DNA from: Streptomyces sp. SDr-06
GTDB taxonomy: Bacteria; Actinomycetota; Actinomycetes; Streptomycetales; Streptomycetaceae
Assembly (NCBI RefSeq): GCF_003324565.1
Contig: NZ_QOLA01000038.1
Location: forward strand, 1 to 40,954
Direction of reading: 5' to 3'
DNA: 40,954 nt
Below the pieces are notes generated by a model that saw only the letters and a list, made by a program, of their open reading frames with translations, was not told the DNA's origin and did no database searches. Positions 16,966 to 25,589 of this stretch are shown here, in pieces. Every line of letters begins with the position of its first letter. The first letter of the stretch is position 1. The translations under genes were made by a program, and so were the position numbers.

Positions 16966-17328
16966 GCCCTCATCACAACAGCGCCCAGCAGGCATTCCGC
17001 CGGTCGTCATCATTCGCTCACACAACACAAGAAGGGCTGTCAAAGAGCTGCGCCCCCCGCACGCGAAGGCCCTGCGCCACCCCGCAGAACCGCACGGCCA
17101 GGGTGTGCCCGACACCGGCCCGCCGCGCACCGAGGCCGCCCCGTTCACGTAGCTCGACGGACGATCGGCCCCCGCCGACGCCGCGCGGTGCGTCTTCCGC
17201 GGACCCGCACGGACGGCATCCGACCTGCCGACAAGCCCGAACACCGCCGCACCCTCGCGCACAAGGGGATCGCACCGTCGGAACATCTGTCCAAGTCATA
17301 GCCGCACGCCTACGGCGACATTGGGTTC

Positions 17329-17739
17329 ATGAGCAGCATCGTCGAGGACGCCTTCCAGGCGTTCGCCAGCAATGACCCGGACCGGATCTCTGCAGTCCTC
17401 ACCGAGGACGCCGAATGGCTGTCGCCTCCTGGGAACCCCAGTGCCGTCGCGCTCGGGGGGACCCACCACATGGTGGGCAGGCAGGCGATCGTGCTCTTCT
17501 TCTCCGAGGACTTCCCCCGCTTGTACGCGCGTGACGTCGCCGTCACCCTCCACGGCGTCTACGTCGACGGCGAGCGGGTGGTCGTGGAGTCGACCATGAC
17601 GGCAACACTCGCCAACGGCAACCACTATGACAACGACTTCTGCTTCGTCTTCGAGATCCAGGACGGGCTGATCCACCGGGCCCGCGAGTACGTGGACACA
17701 GCCCGGGGGCTCCGTATGGTACTGGGCGAATTTCCATAG
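17329..17739 (+). CDS. NTF2/SnoaL-like protein
   Basis: This is a 136-residue protein from ATG 17329. MSSIVEDAFQAFASNDPDRI, then VLTEDAEWLSP, HHMVGRQAIVLFF and FCFVFEIQDGLIHRAREYVD are the hallmarks of the cone-shaped NTF2/SnoaL fold, which includes ketosteroid isomerase-like enzymes and small-ligand binders. The reaction cannot be assigned. It stands alone, with an IS5 remnant downstream on the other strand. Confidence 0.88.
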   Translation: MSSIVEDAFQAFASNDPDRISAVLTEDAEWLSPPGNPSAVALGGTHHMVGRQAIVLFFSEDFPRLYARDVAVTLHGVYVDGERVVVESTMTATLANGNHYDNDFCFVFEIQDGLIHRAREYVDTARGLRMVLGEFP

Positions 17740-17984
17740 TAGTTTGCTCCGATTCGGCCAGCCTGACGAACTGGGCACCGTCCGCGAGCGGCCTCAGCAC
17801 ACGTGTAGGAGGCGGCGCGACGGAGCGGTAGTCGGTGTCCGTTTCGTGCTCCGCTCTTTCAAGTCCATCACGTCGCGCGCTCCGTTGAGTCCGTCCGCCC
17901 CCAAGGAACGCTGCCCCTCCAACAGATGGGCGCCTGCATGGGGAGTTCCGCCTCCAACTGAAGCGAAGGGCCATGGATACAGCC

Positions 17985-18291
17985 CGGGGTCGCGGTCCTG
18001 CACGCTCGCCGCGGTCACCTCGACGGCCAGGACCATGCCGAGGCAGTCCACCACCAGGCGCTGCCTTCGGCCGCCCACCTTCTTCCCGCCGTCCCAGCCG
18101 GACGTGGAGCGCGGGACGTCCGCCGCCGCCCGCAGTGACTGCGAGTCCACGATCGCGGCTGTCGGGTCCGGTGGGCCGCCCTCCTTGTCCCGCACGCGGT
18201 CACGCAGCCGGTCGTGGAACTCGGCGAGCAGGCCCGTCACCTGCCGGCGGCGGGCAAAACGAGTCGTAGGCCAGATCACAGTCGCCTTCAA
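17985..18291 (-). mobile_element. IS5-family transposase remnant
   Basis: The minus frame reads AAIVDSQSLRAAADVPRSTS, GWDGGKKVGGRRQRLVVDCL and GMVLAVEVTAASVQDRD. This is the first catalytic Asp region and beta-strand core of IS5-type DDE transposases. Similarity stops after VQDRD (about 17990), where unrelated sequence continues in frame to a stop at 17794. The N terminus begins only at about the HDRLRDRV segment. The element is truncated at both ends and inactive. Confidence 0.8.
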
Positions 18292-18516
18292 CTCTCCGAC
18301 GCCTCAGCCGCCTTGGCTTCAAAGCATGTCAAGTCGTTGTGTTGCTTTTCGCTCCAATGGGGGCATTGCAGCCCATGAGAACCGTTTCCTCGGTCGCCCC
18401 ACCCAGAGCCCTGGTTCTACGCTCGCTCCACGTCGTCACCCCGGACCCCGGTGGCTCTCCGCCCTACCCGATCACCGTGCCCCCAGGAGGGGGGCGTCGG
18501 CAGTGAGGATGCCGCC

Positions 18517-18891
18517 ATGATCCACGGCGTTCCGCCCGACCCCGGGCGTCTGCGCACCTACCGGGCCCACGGCCACACTGTCATGGAGCTCCACGGCGAC
18601 ATCGACATCGCAGCCGCCCTGACGCTCCAGCCCCGCCTGGACGCGGCGAGCCACCCGCCGGAGGCGCTGATCGTCATCGACCTCACCTTCGCAACCTTCT
18701 TCGACTGCTCCGGCCTCGCCCTGCTCTGCCGCACACGCCACCGCCTGGACGAGCGGGGCGGCGAATTGCTCTTGGTCTGCCCCCACCCCCTCACCCTGCG
18801 GATGCTGCGCGTCCTGGGGCTCACCGAACCGTTCCGCCCGGTCCCCACCCTGGGCGACGCCCTCCGGCCACGCATCCCGGCCCGCGAGTGA
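18517..18891 (+). CDS. STAS domain anti-sigma factor antagonist
   Basis: The 124-residue product is from ATG 18517, with GAGG upstream. STAS features: HTVMELHGDIDIAAALTLQP, ALIVIDLTFATFFDCSGLAL and LTLRMLRVLGLTEPFRPVPT. The DCSG motif keeps the Ser that anti-sigma kinases phosphorylate in SpoIIAA/BldG/RsbV-like proteins. The protein is therefore probably a switchable partner of an anti-sigma kinase encoded elsewhere. It is single-gene, with no kinase neighbour. Confidence 0.9.
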   Translation: MIHGVPPDPGRLRTYRAHGHTVMELHGDIDIAAALTLQPRLDAASHPPEALIVIDLTFATFFDCSGLALLCRTRHRLDERGGELLLVCPHPLTLRMLRVLGLTEPFRPVPTLGDALRPRIPARE

Positions 18892-19166
18892 CAGCACCTG
18901 CCCGTCCGCAGGCAGCCCTGCCGGTGAGCGGGACCGACACGCGGGCCGTCATGTGCGGGTCCGGGGACGGCGCCTGGCCTCGATCGCGGTGGGCCGAGGC
19001 TGTCGGCAAGCCGCCCGGACACCAGGGCGGACCAGGTGCATTCACGCCACTCCTGCCACCCTCAGCGCCACCGTCGGGACAGCTCCTTTCCCTCTCCCCG
19101 CCTGTCGCCCACTAGCGGTCAGGCCCGGCGTGCGGCGCAACAGCGGCGGCTCGCGAGGCGACGAGA

Positions 19167-19514
19167 ATGGGTGGCATGGACCCTGTGCAGGAGTACATCG
19201 ACGCGATTGCGCCCGGTCACCGCCCGCTCTTCGACCGGGTGAGCGGATTGATCCTGAAGGAATTCCCGCAGGCGCGCGTGGCGCTGGCGTACGGAATGCC
19301 CACCTACGAGGTCGAAACGCGCAGGCTCCACATCGGTGTCTGGCAGCACGGCGTCTCGATCTACGGATGGGGCACCGACCGCGATGGTGGCTTCAGCTCC
19401 CGCCACCCCACGCTCATCAGCGGAAAGGCCACCATTCGTCTGCGACCCCCGGACATGGCGGCCATCACTGACGATGAACTTCGCGCTCTCATCCGTGCCG
19501 CACTGAACCCCTGA
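19167..19514 (+). CDS. DUF1801 (YdhG-like) protein
   Basis: The product is 115 residues from ATG 19167, chosen because GAGG lies eight bases upstream; ATG 19176 is the alternative. It begins MDPVQEYIDAIAPGHRPLFD after three extra residues and has the family core VALAYGMPTYEVETRRLHIG, then GWGTDRDGGFSS. It ends ITDDELRALIRAALNP. DUF1801 proteins are small, cytosolic and of unknown function. Confidence 0.85.
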   Translation: MGGMDPVQEYIDAIAPGHRPLFDRVSGLILKEFPQARVALAYGMPTYEVETRRLHIGVWQHGVSIYGWGTDRDGGFSSRHPTLISGKATIRLRPPDMAAITDDELRALIRAALNP

Positions 19515-19757
19515 CCGGGCGCCCGGCCCGGCCAGCAGGCACAACCAGACGGACGCCCTGACGGCGTTCCGCCCCCAATTGGATGTGGGTCGACACCCGT
19601 TCTTCTGGCCTTGGGGCGTGACGGCACGACATGTCCGTGTGTGCAGGTTGACCGACGGGAGAGGGAAGCTGCGGCAGATTACGCGCCGGGCAGGACCAGT
19701 TCGGTGCGGTTTCGTCGGGCGATGCCGCTGCCCGCCTCGGCCAACGCGACCCAGGAG

Positions 19758-20461
19758 TCGCTCAGTGCAGAGCTGACACAGGCGCTGCCTGCCCTCGCGC
19801 TCTTTCTGCGCTCATGGCCCGACCTTGTTGAGGCCGAATGCCTCCTAGTCGGCGTGATGCTCGTGCTGGCGATGCCCATCGCGGGAGGAGCGGCATCATG
19901 GGGCAGAATGCCGGTGGGAACGTCCCGCTGGTCGTGGCGATGGTGCTCGGCTCGACACTGCTCAGCCCGCTGACCGTCCCGCTCGGACTACACCTGGCCC
20001 GCCAGCTCGTCGGTCCCGCAGGCACCGGTGGCCTGGACGACACCACCCGCCTCGTAAGCCTCGCCGGTACAGGGGCGGGCCCCTTCGCTCTGGCCTCGGT
20101 CGTGCTGCCCCGCCTGGTAGGGATCCCCGCGCGGGCCCTGCTCGGCGATCGCCGCATCGCACGAGTGCTGCCCTGGGCCAAAGCACTTAACCTCGTGAAC
20201 GTTGTGCTGCTCTGCTACATCAACGCCGCCGGTGCGCTCGGCCAGGCGCTCGCCCACCCGGATCCCGATCTGCTGGCTCTGGCACTTGTGGTGTCCGCCA
20301 TGGCGTGCGCCCTCTCGTTCCTGCTCGGCCGGTGGCTGTCCCGCTGGACCCGGTGCAACGGCCCGGACCACCCTTCCCTCACGCTCGCCACCGGCATGAA
20401 CAACACCAGCGCGGCCGCGGTCTTGGCCGCCACCTGGTTCTCACACCGGCCCGAAGTATGA
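19758..20461 (+). pseudogene. Bile acid:sodium symporter (BASS) family, frameshifted and truncated
   Basis: One frame reads LVGVMLVLAMPIAGGAASWG and breaks at about 19895. The next frame continues with QNAGGNVPLVVAMVLGSTLL, SPLTVPLGLH, membrane helices and TLATGMNNTSAAAVLAATWF. The joined sequence matches the middle and C-terminal part of BASS-type transporters, including the conserved GMNNTSAA motif. The N-terminal helices are missing and the end is cut after SHRPEV. One base change in length would rejoin the frames. It is not functional as read. Confidence 0.65.
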
Positions 20462-20571
20462 GCCCCCGCCCGGCTCCGCCCCTTGGGCGCCGGCCCCAGC
20501 GGCCTGCCGCTCGTACCTCTCTCTGTGCCAGGTGACCTTGATGTCGCCACCTCCCGGTAGGCGGCGCCGGG

Positions 20572-20778
20572 GTGACGGCACATCCGGTCTTCCTGGGGAC
20601 CCCGGCCCTGGAGGTGCTGGAGGACGCCGGCGTGGGGGCGGTCGTCTCGCCGCCGATCACCCATCGGGACGGCGCGCTCGTCGGCGTGGTCTCCGCCCAC
20701 CATCGCCAGGCCACCGCATGGACGGCCGCACAGCACGGCACCTTGCAAACCCCGGCCCGCGCCGCCGGCCTGCTCTGA
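20572..20778 (+). pseudogene. GAF domain fragment
   Basis: From GTG 20572 the frame reads VTAHPVFLGTPALEVLEDAG, then VGAVVSPPITHRDGALVGVV and SAHHRQATAW. This is the C-terminal half of a GAF sensor domain as found in actinomycete GAF/ANTAR or kinase proteins. The N-terminal half and any output domain are absent, so it is a remnant. Confidence 0.6.
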
Positions 20779-21300
20779 GCCGATGCCGCCGGAACACGGA
20801 CCCTCGTGAGGCGGGCTGGCGCATGGTGCGCACCCTGCGGGTATGTCACTTCGCCGCGAGCACGGCGGGTCGGGACGTGAGCGGCCACCGCCGGGTGGGA
20901 TATGGCACTGGTGGCGGCCGCGTGCGGCGGGGGCCCGGCTGCCCTCCACGAGCCCCTGTGGCCGTGCTCGACAGGCGGGCCGGATGGTGCGGGAGCCATG
21001 TCGGCGGCCGAGGCCGGTCCAGGACACGGTACGGGGCTGCTGCGGGTACGGTCTCCCGGCCGTCCGGGCTGCCAACTCGCGGACCGGAGCCAACGGGGAA
21101 GGCAGACGGCGGGTACACCGTGCCCCCTTTAACGACCGGGCGAAGAACTGAGGCGGGCACCACCAACACCGCGCAATCCGGCCAGAGTTCACCCGTTGAC
21201 AGGGGGAACGTTCCCTCACGTCCCGGGGCCCCGACCGGGGGCAGGGCGAAGAGGAACGGGCCTAGACTGGCGCCACCCACGCCAGAAGGGGGAGCGGACC
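20779..21300. other. Gap of about 520 bases; palindrome near its end
   Basis: No gene is supported. GGGAACGTTCCC (21204-21215), a perfect 12-base palindrome, follows a TTGACA hexamer (21196-21201) about 100 bases upstream of the receiver gene at 21301. This could be its operator and -35 element; no matching -10 is clear. Confidence 0.4.
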
Positions 21301-21912
21301 GTGACCCCGTCCACGAAGTTGCTCGTGGTCGACGACCACGAGGACACCCTGTTCGCACTGCGTAGCGCCCTGGGCCCGCTGGGCCATCCGATCATCACAG
21401 CCGCCAACGGCGATGCCGCGCTGAAGGCCGCGCTGCGCGGCGATGTGGCCGTCGCCGTCGTTGATGTGCGCATTCCTGGCGTGAGCGGCCTGGGAGTGGT
21501 GCGATACCTGTCCCGGCTACCGCAGACACGCTCCATTCCCGTCATCCTGATCACTGGCCTGGCTCCGGACCCGCGCCTGGTGGCCCACGCCCTTGAGCTG
21601 GGCGTCGCCGATCTGATCTCCAAACCGGTCGACCCGTGGGCCCTGCGCATCAAGGTCCAGTACCTGTATCAGGGTGCACCGCAGCCAGTGCAGCACTCCC
21701 CGTCGCGCTCCCCCGCCCCGACCCCCGTGTCTCCCGAGCAACCAGCCGCGGCCAGCGGCCTCATCTCGGCGATAGTCGCGGCGGTGGAAGCAGCGGACGA
21801 CCAGCACATCGGGCGCCTGCTGAGTCAACTGGCCACCGTGGCGGACCGCGAGGACCTCATGGAGCTCCGTCAACAACTGGAGGAAACCGCCCCTGGCCAT
21901 GCCTCCGCATAG
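21301..21912 (+). CDS. Stand-alone receiver-domain response regulator
   Basis: The 203-residue product is from GTG 21301, preceded by AAGGGGGAG. The receiver is complete: KLLVVDDHEDTLFALRSAL, VAVVDVRIPGVSGLG with phospho-acceptor Asp55, LITG and LISKPVDPWALR with the conserved Lys. A Pro/Ser/Gln-rich linker (about residues 125-150) leads to a helical tail (LISAIVAAVEAADDQHIGRL; ADREDLMELRQQLEE). There is no DNA-binding or enzymatic output domain, so it probably works by protein contact. No kinase gene is adjacent. Confidence 0.9.
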   Translation: MTPSTKLLVVDDHEDTLFALRSALGPLGHPIITAANGDAALKAALRGDVAVAVVDVRIPGVSGLGVVRYLSRLPQTRSIPVILITGLAPDPRLVAHALELGVADLISKPVDPWALRIKVQYLYQGAPQPVQHSPSRSPAPTPVSPEQPAAASGLISAIVAAVEAADDQHIGRLLSQLATVADREDLMELRQQLEETAPGHASA

Positions 21913-21996
21913 GCCCGTGTCACCACGCAGAGCCTGACACACGACCAGAGCCAGCCCCCGACATGAGGGAGTTCCAGGACGAGGCCGTGCGCGTAG

Positions 21997-22500
21997 CTAT
22001 GCGTTGTGCCAGCGGTCGTACTGGTCCGAGGGGTCGCAGGGTGTCGTCTGCACGACAGTGCCGTTGCGCACACTGGGCGTCGACAGACACAGTCCGCTCG
22101 ACTGGTTGACCCACACGTCGTACCAGCCCGACCCGTCCGGATTGTCAGCGGCATAGACGCCCCACTGCTGGGTTGGGTCGGTCGCGTTGCAGAACGCCAT
22201 CGTGACGCTCCCCGATCCGGAGGCCGGTGCGGTGACGCATCGGCCAGTGCGCTGATTGGTGAAGTTGAACAGCGTGGTCTGCGGGTTGTATCCGAGCAGC
22301 CACTGCTCGTCGGAACCGCTGTCGCAGGACCACATCTGGAGCTTGGCGTAGTTCTCGGTGGCGTTGTCGAGGCAGTGGCTGGAATGCCAGACATTGATGT
22401 TACCGAAGCCATCGGCGTGTGCCGGTGCTCCGGCAAGAGCTAGGGCCACGACCGCCAACACTGCGGTGAGAAAGGCGAACAGACTGCGTCGCACGCGCAT
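21997..22500 (-). CDS. Secreted ricin-type beta-trefoil lectin
   Basis: The 167-residue product is from ATG 22500, with GGAGG nine bases upstream. A signal peptide (MRVRRSLFAFLTAVL to HA, about residue 29) is followed by one beta-trefoil domain. It has three repeats with Cys pairs and QxW-like motifs (DEQWLLG, TQQWGVY, YDRWHNA). These domains bind galactose- or xylan-type sugars and usually accompany a glycoside hydrolase. Here the lectin is free-standing, so it may be a secreted sugar-binding protein. Confidence 0.9.
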   Translation of the reverse strand: MRVRRSLFAFLTAVLAVVALALAGAPAHADGFGNINVWHSSHCLDNATENYAKLQMWSCDSGSDEQWLLGYNPQTTLFNFTNQRTGRCVTAPASGSGSVTMAFCNATDPTQQWGVYAADNPDGSGWYDVWVNQSSGLCLSTPSVRNGTVVQTTPCDPSDQYDRWHNA

Positions 22501-23601
22501 GGGACACCTCCGGCTATGCCACGAGAAGTCAATGAAGCACGATGTCTGGGCGTCAGATCGCCTCGAAACGCCCCTGGACTCCCGGCTGGGCCCCTTGCGA
22601 GACATTCGCCAGCGGCCCCAACGTCCATTGAAGGCAGCGGTCCGGGTCCGAACACCGACGCTGATCCGACCAGCGGCGCAGTCGCCTCTCGCGCCCCTCC
22701 GGCGGCCGACTGACCGCCAGAGCGTTGACGCTACTCCCCATCGCCGCACCTGCCTCCCGTCCCGCGGCGGACCTCGACGAAATCCGCTCGAAGCACCCAC
22801 GCGTCAATACGCGGTCCCAGGCCAGCCGACGTACCTTCACACCCACCGCACCGGACATACATGTCCGGCGCATGACCGATGCCCACGCTCACGGCGCTCT
22901 CCCCCGAAGCACAACCATCCACGCCCCGCCGGCGGGCAAGGGCGTCGGACGCTCATGGCGGAGCAGGGGAAGCAAGGGACGACTGCATCCAGGCGGATCA
23001 CCGTACGCGGTCCCGGCCCACCAGGGTGCGGCGCTGCACCGCGCTCACCGGATCTGGGACATCGAGCCGCTCTGCCTGAACACCGAACGGCCCCGGCAAC
23101 CGGGATGCGGACAGCGCTCATTGGCTGATCGTGGGCCACGCCGCACTTCATCGTGACCGTCAGCGCACCACTTCCGCCGCCCGATCCGTACCACGCCGCC
23201 CGCACCGTTTTGTGCGCATCCACCCTGCTGGCGCTCGCCGCGTTCTCGTTCGTCCGCACTCGCCCCGCCACGTTTACCGACCCGGACAGGGCTTCATCCA
23301 CACCGTCGTCACCCGCCACAGCTGGAGTTCCTGGGCCCCGGTGACGCGGCCTCCCGGTCAAAAAAGTATGCGGCGAGGCCCTCGATCCACATCGTCCCGT
23401 CGGTCTGGAGCGGCGCCCTGCCGATCGCTCCACTCCGCAACTTCCCGCCCCAGCCGTGAGCGGACCGGGTGCCGAGCGGGTGCGGGTGGCTAGGCGTGGC
23501 GCCCCCGGTCGTACTGGTCCCGGAGGACGGTTTGCCGCCTTCTGCGGAAGCGAGCACGGGGACGCATCGTCGTCCTCAACCCCTCACCCTGAGAGCGGAT
23601 G
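22501..23601. other. Gap of about 1.1 kb without a supported gene
   Basis: Open frames on both strands reflect GC bias and have no recognisable motifs or convincing starts. Expected promoter space for the lectin gene lies at the left end. I see nothing else. Confidence 0.4.
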
Positions 23602-24525
23602 TCAGGCGCGACCGTCGAACGTCGGCCCGAGCAGCACCTGGGCCCAGCGGGCCGGTCCCTCGCCGAGGTCGCTTACACACAACCAGAGGGTGCAGGTGCC
23701 GGACGGGTCCTGGAGCGCGGTGAGTTCGCCGGCCCGCCCGGTCCTCGGGAGCTCGGGTCCTCGACCGCGTTCGACGGGGATCGCGGTGGGGCTCACCGGC
23801 AGCGGAGAGCTGAGCGGGTCCGTTCGACGCGGCAGCAAGCGCAGTTGAGCGCCTGCCTGTGACTCGAACTGGCCGCCGTTCGCGTTGCCCGGGCCGAGGC
23901 CGGACACGCCAGGGGCCCCTTCTCCGAGAACGCCGATGCCCAGCGCGCTCTGTCCGTGCACGCCAGGGGCGAAGGTGCTCTTGCCTTCCACGCCGAAGCT
24001 GTTCTCGCTCTCCCCGCGGACACCGCCGTCTTCGCCCTTGCCCCGGATGCCGACGCCCTCGGCCCTGCCGAGCACGGCCGAGGGATCCGCGGCTTCCCAG
24101 GCGGCGTCCCTGGCCGCGCCCTGCCCATAGCCGAGCACGCCGGGTGCGCCGCGCCCGAAGACACCGGGCAGGGCAGTGCCGCCGAATCCCAGCACGCCCG
24201 CCTGCACCTGCTGTTCCTGCTCCTTGTCACGCGGTGCGCCGTGTACGTAGCCGACGACACCGTTGGCTCCGGTCGCCACCATCCCGTTGCCCGCCGCCTG
24301 GCCAGGAAACGCGATGGTCCCCTTGGCGTGGATGGCGTCCACGCCCTCGGAAGTGCCCCGCAGCACCTTGTCGTTCTCGATCGCCACCCGCAGCACGAAG
24401 TCCTCGCCGTAGCCGTCCAGCGCTCCGTCGCCTGCCTTCGCGACCAGGATGGTGCGCTCCTCGCTCTGGTTGGTACGCCCCACCACCATGTCGTCCCCGG
24501 CGTTGTCGGCTCCCGATCCCATCAT
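23602..24525 (-). CDS. Glycine-rich GVxG-repeat protein
   Basis: The 307-residue product is from ATG 24525, with GAGGGGAG upstream. It opens MMGSGADNAGDDMVVGRTNQ and a short folded region. From about residue 80 to 220 it repeats a G-V-x-G-x-G/S pattern about every 8-12 residues (GVLGFG, GVFGRG, GVLGYG, GVRGES, GVEGKS, GVHGQS, GVLGEG, GVSGLG). The C-terminal 80 residues (LRLLPRRTDPLS to LLGPTFDGRA) are non-repetitive. There is no signal peptide. The repeat suggests a stacked beta-solenoid or fibre. Similar actinomycete proteins exist but I know no function. Confidence 0.75.
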   Translation of the reverse strand: MMGSGADNAGDDMVVGRTNQSEERTILVAKAGDGALDGYGEDFVLRVAIENDKVLRGTSEGVDAIHAKGTIAFPGQAAGNGMVATGANGVVGYVHGAPRDKEQEQQVQAGVLGFGGTALPGVFGRGAPGVLGYGQGAARDAAWEAADPSAVLGRAEGVGIRGKGEDGGVRGESENSFGVEGKSTFAPGVHGQSALGIGVLGEGAPGVSGLGPGNANGGQFESQAGAQLRLLPRRTDPLSSPLPVSPTAIPVERGRGPELPRTGRAGELTALQDPSGTCTLWLCVSDLGEGPARWAQVLLGPTFDGRA

Positions 24526-24716
24526 GTCTCCCCTCGGACACCGGCAGGCTTTCTGCCGTGCCTGGCTTATATGGCGTGGCGGCCGGGAGCATCCCGATCC
24601 CGGCAGAGTCTGGTTCTGTGGGCCCCCGCGGATGACAGCCTGGCGATGATGTGTCGGGCGCCGCAGGCCTTGCCCTCGGTGCGGCGCGACAGCCCGCACG
24701 CGCTCATGTGGGGATG

Positions 24717-25562
24717 TCAGTGCGGCATCACCGCGACCGGGCACAGACTGTGATGGATCACCGAGTGGGCAACTGGCCCCAGTCGGGCTCCACTTGTGAC
24801 ACGGCGGCCGACGATCAGCAGGCTCGCCTTGGTCGACGCCATGAGCAGGTGGTGGCTCGCCCGGCCGTGGAGCACCTTCTCGCTGACTTCCGTTTCGGGG
24901 AATTTGCTGCGCCATGGGGACAGGGCCGCGGCCAAGGCCGCCCTCTTCTCGGCGACCGGGTCTACGGCCGAAGCCGACGGGGCCAGAGGGACCGTCCAGG
25001 TGTGCAGGACGTGCAGGGGTGCACGCCGGGTTGCCGCGGCCTCGAAGCTGTACGCGAGAAGGTCGTCCGAGGGGTGGTCCAGGTCAAGGCCGAGGACCAC
25101 GGGGCGGTACGGTCCGGCTTCCGAGTCCCAGTGTTCGTCTTCCGGGCGCTCTCCTGCTCGGACCAGGATGACGGGGCACGTGGCGCGTGCGGAGACCGCG
25201 AGGGCCACCGAGCCGACCAGGAATCCGGCGAAGCCCGTGAAGCCCCGGGATCCCAGTACCAGCGCCTCGGATGAGCCGGCGGCACTCACGAGGGCGTCGG
25301 CCGCGGGACCTGCCGCGCGACGGCGAGTGATCTCCAGGGCGGGGTGGGCGTATGAGAGCTGTCGCGCGGCGTCTTCCAGCGTGTGGCGGACCCGGTCGGC
25401 CGGAACGTCCAGTTCGGGCAGGCCGGTGCGGGCTCCTGGCTCCTCCCCTGCGTGGAGCAGTTGGAGGGGCAGGCCCCGGCGGAGGGCTTCACGGGCCGCC
25501 CAGTCGGCGGCGTCCAGGCTCTCGACGGAACCGTCGATGCCGGCGGTGATGATGTGCTGCAT
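24717..25562 (-). CDS. Universal stress protein, tandem UspA domains
   Basis: The 281-residue product from ATG 25562 has two Usp domains. The first has the ATP-binding motif GSRGFTGFAGFLVGSV (G-x2-G-x9-G-S). The second ends LLIVGRRVTSGARLGPVAHS, where the motif is degenerate. Tandem Usp proteins are induced in hypoxia and dormancy in actinobacteria. It lies 27 bases after the phosphoketolase gene and is probably co-transcribed with it from the USP promoter upstream of 28878. Confidence 0.93.
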   Translation of the reverse strand: MQHIITAGIDGSVESLDAADWAAREALRRGLPLQLLHAGEEPGARTGLPELDVPADRVRHTLEDAARQLSYAHPALEITRRRAAGPAADALVSAAGSSEALVLGSRGFTGFAGFLVGSVALAVSARATCPVILVRAGERPEDEHWDSEAGPYRPVVLGLDLDHPSDDLLAYSFEAAATRRAPLHVLHTWTVPLAPSASAVDPVAEKRAALAAALSPWRSKFPETEVSEKVLHGRASHHLLMASTKASLLIVGRRVTSGARLGPVAHSVIHHSLCPVAVMPH

Positions 25563-25589
25563 GACGCACCTCCTGGGTGCGGTTTCGGG

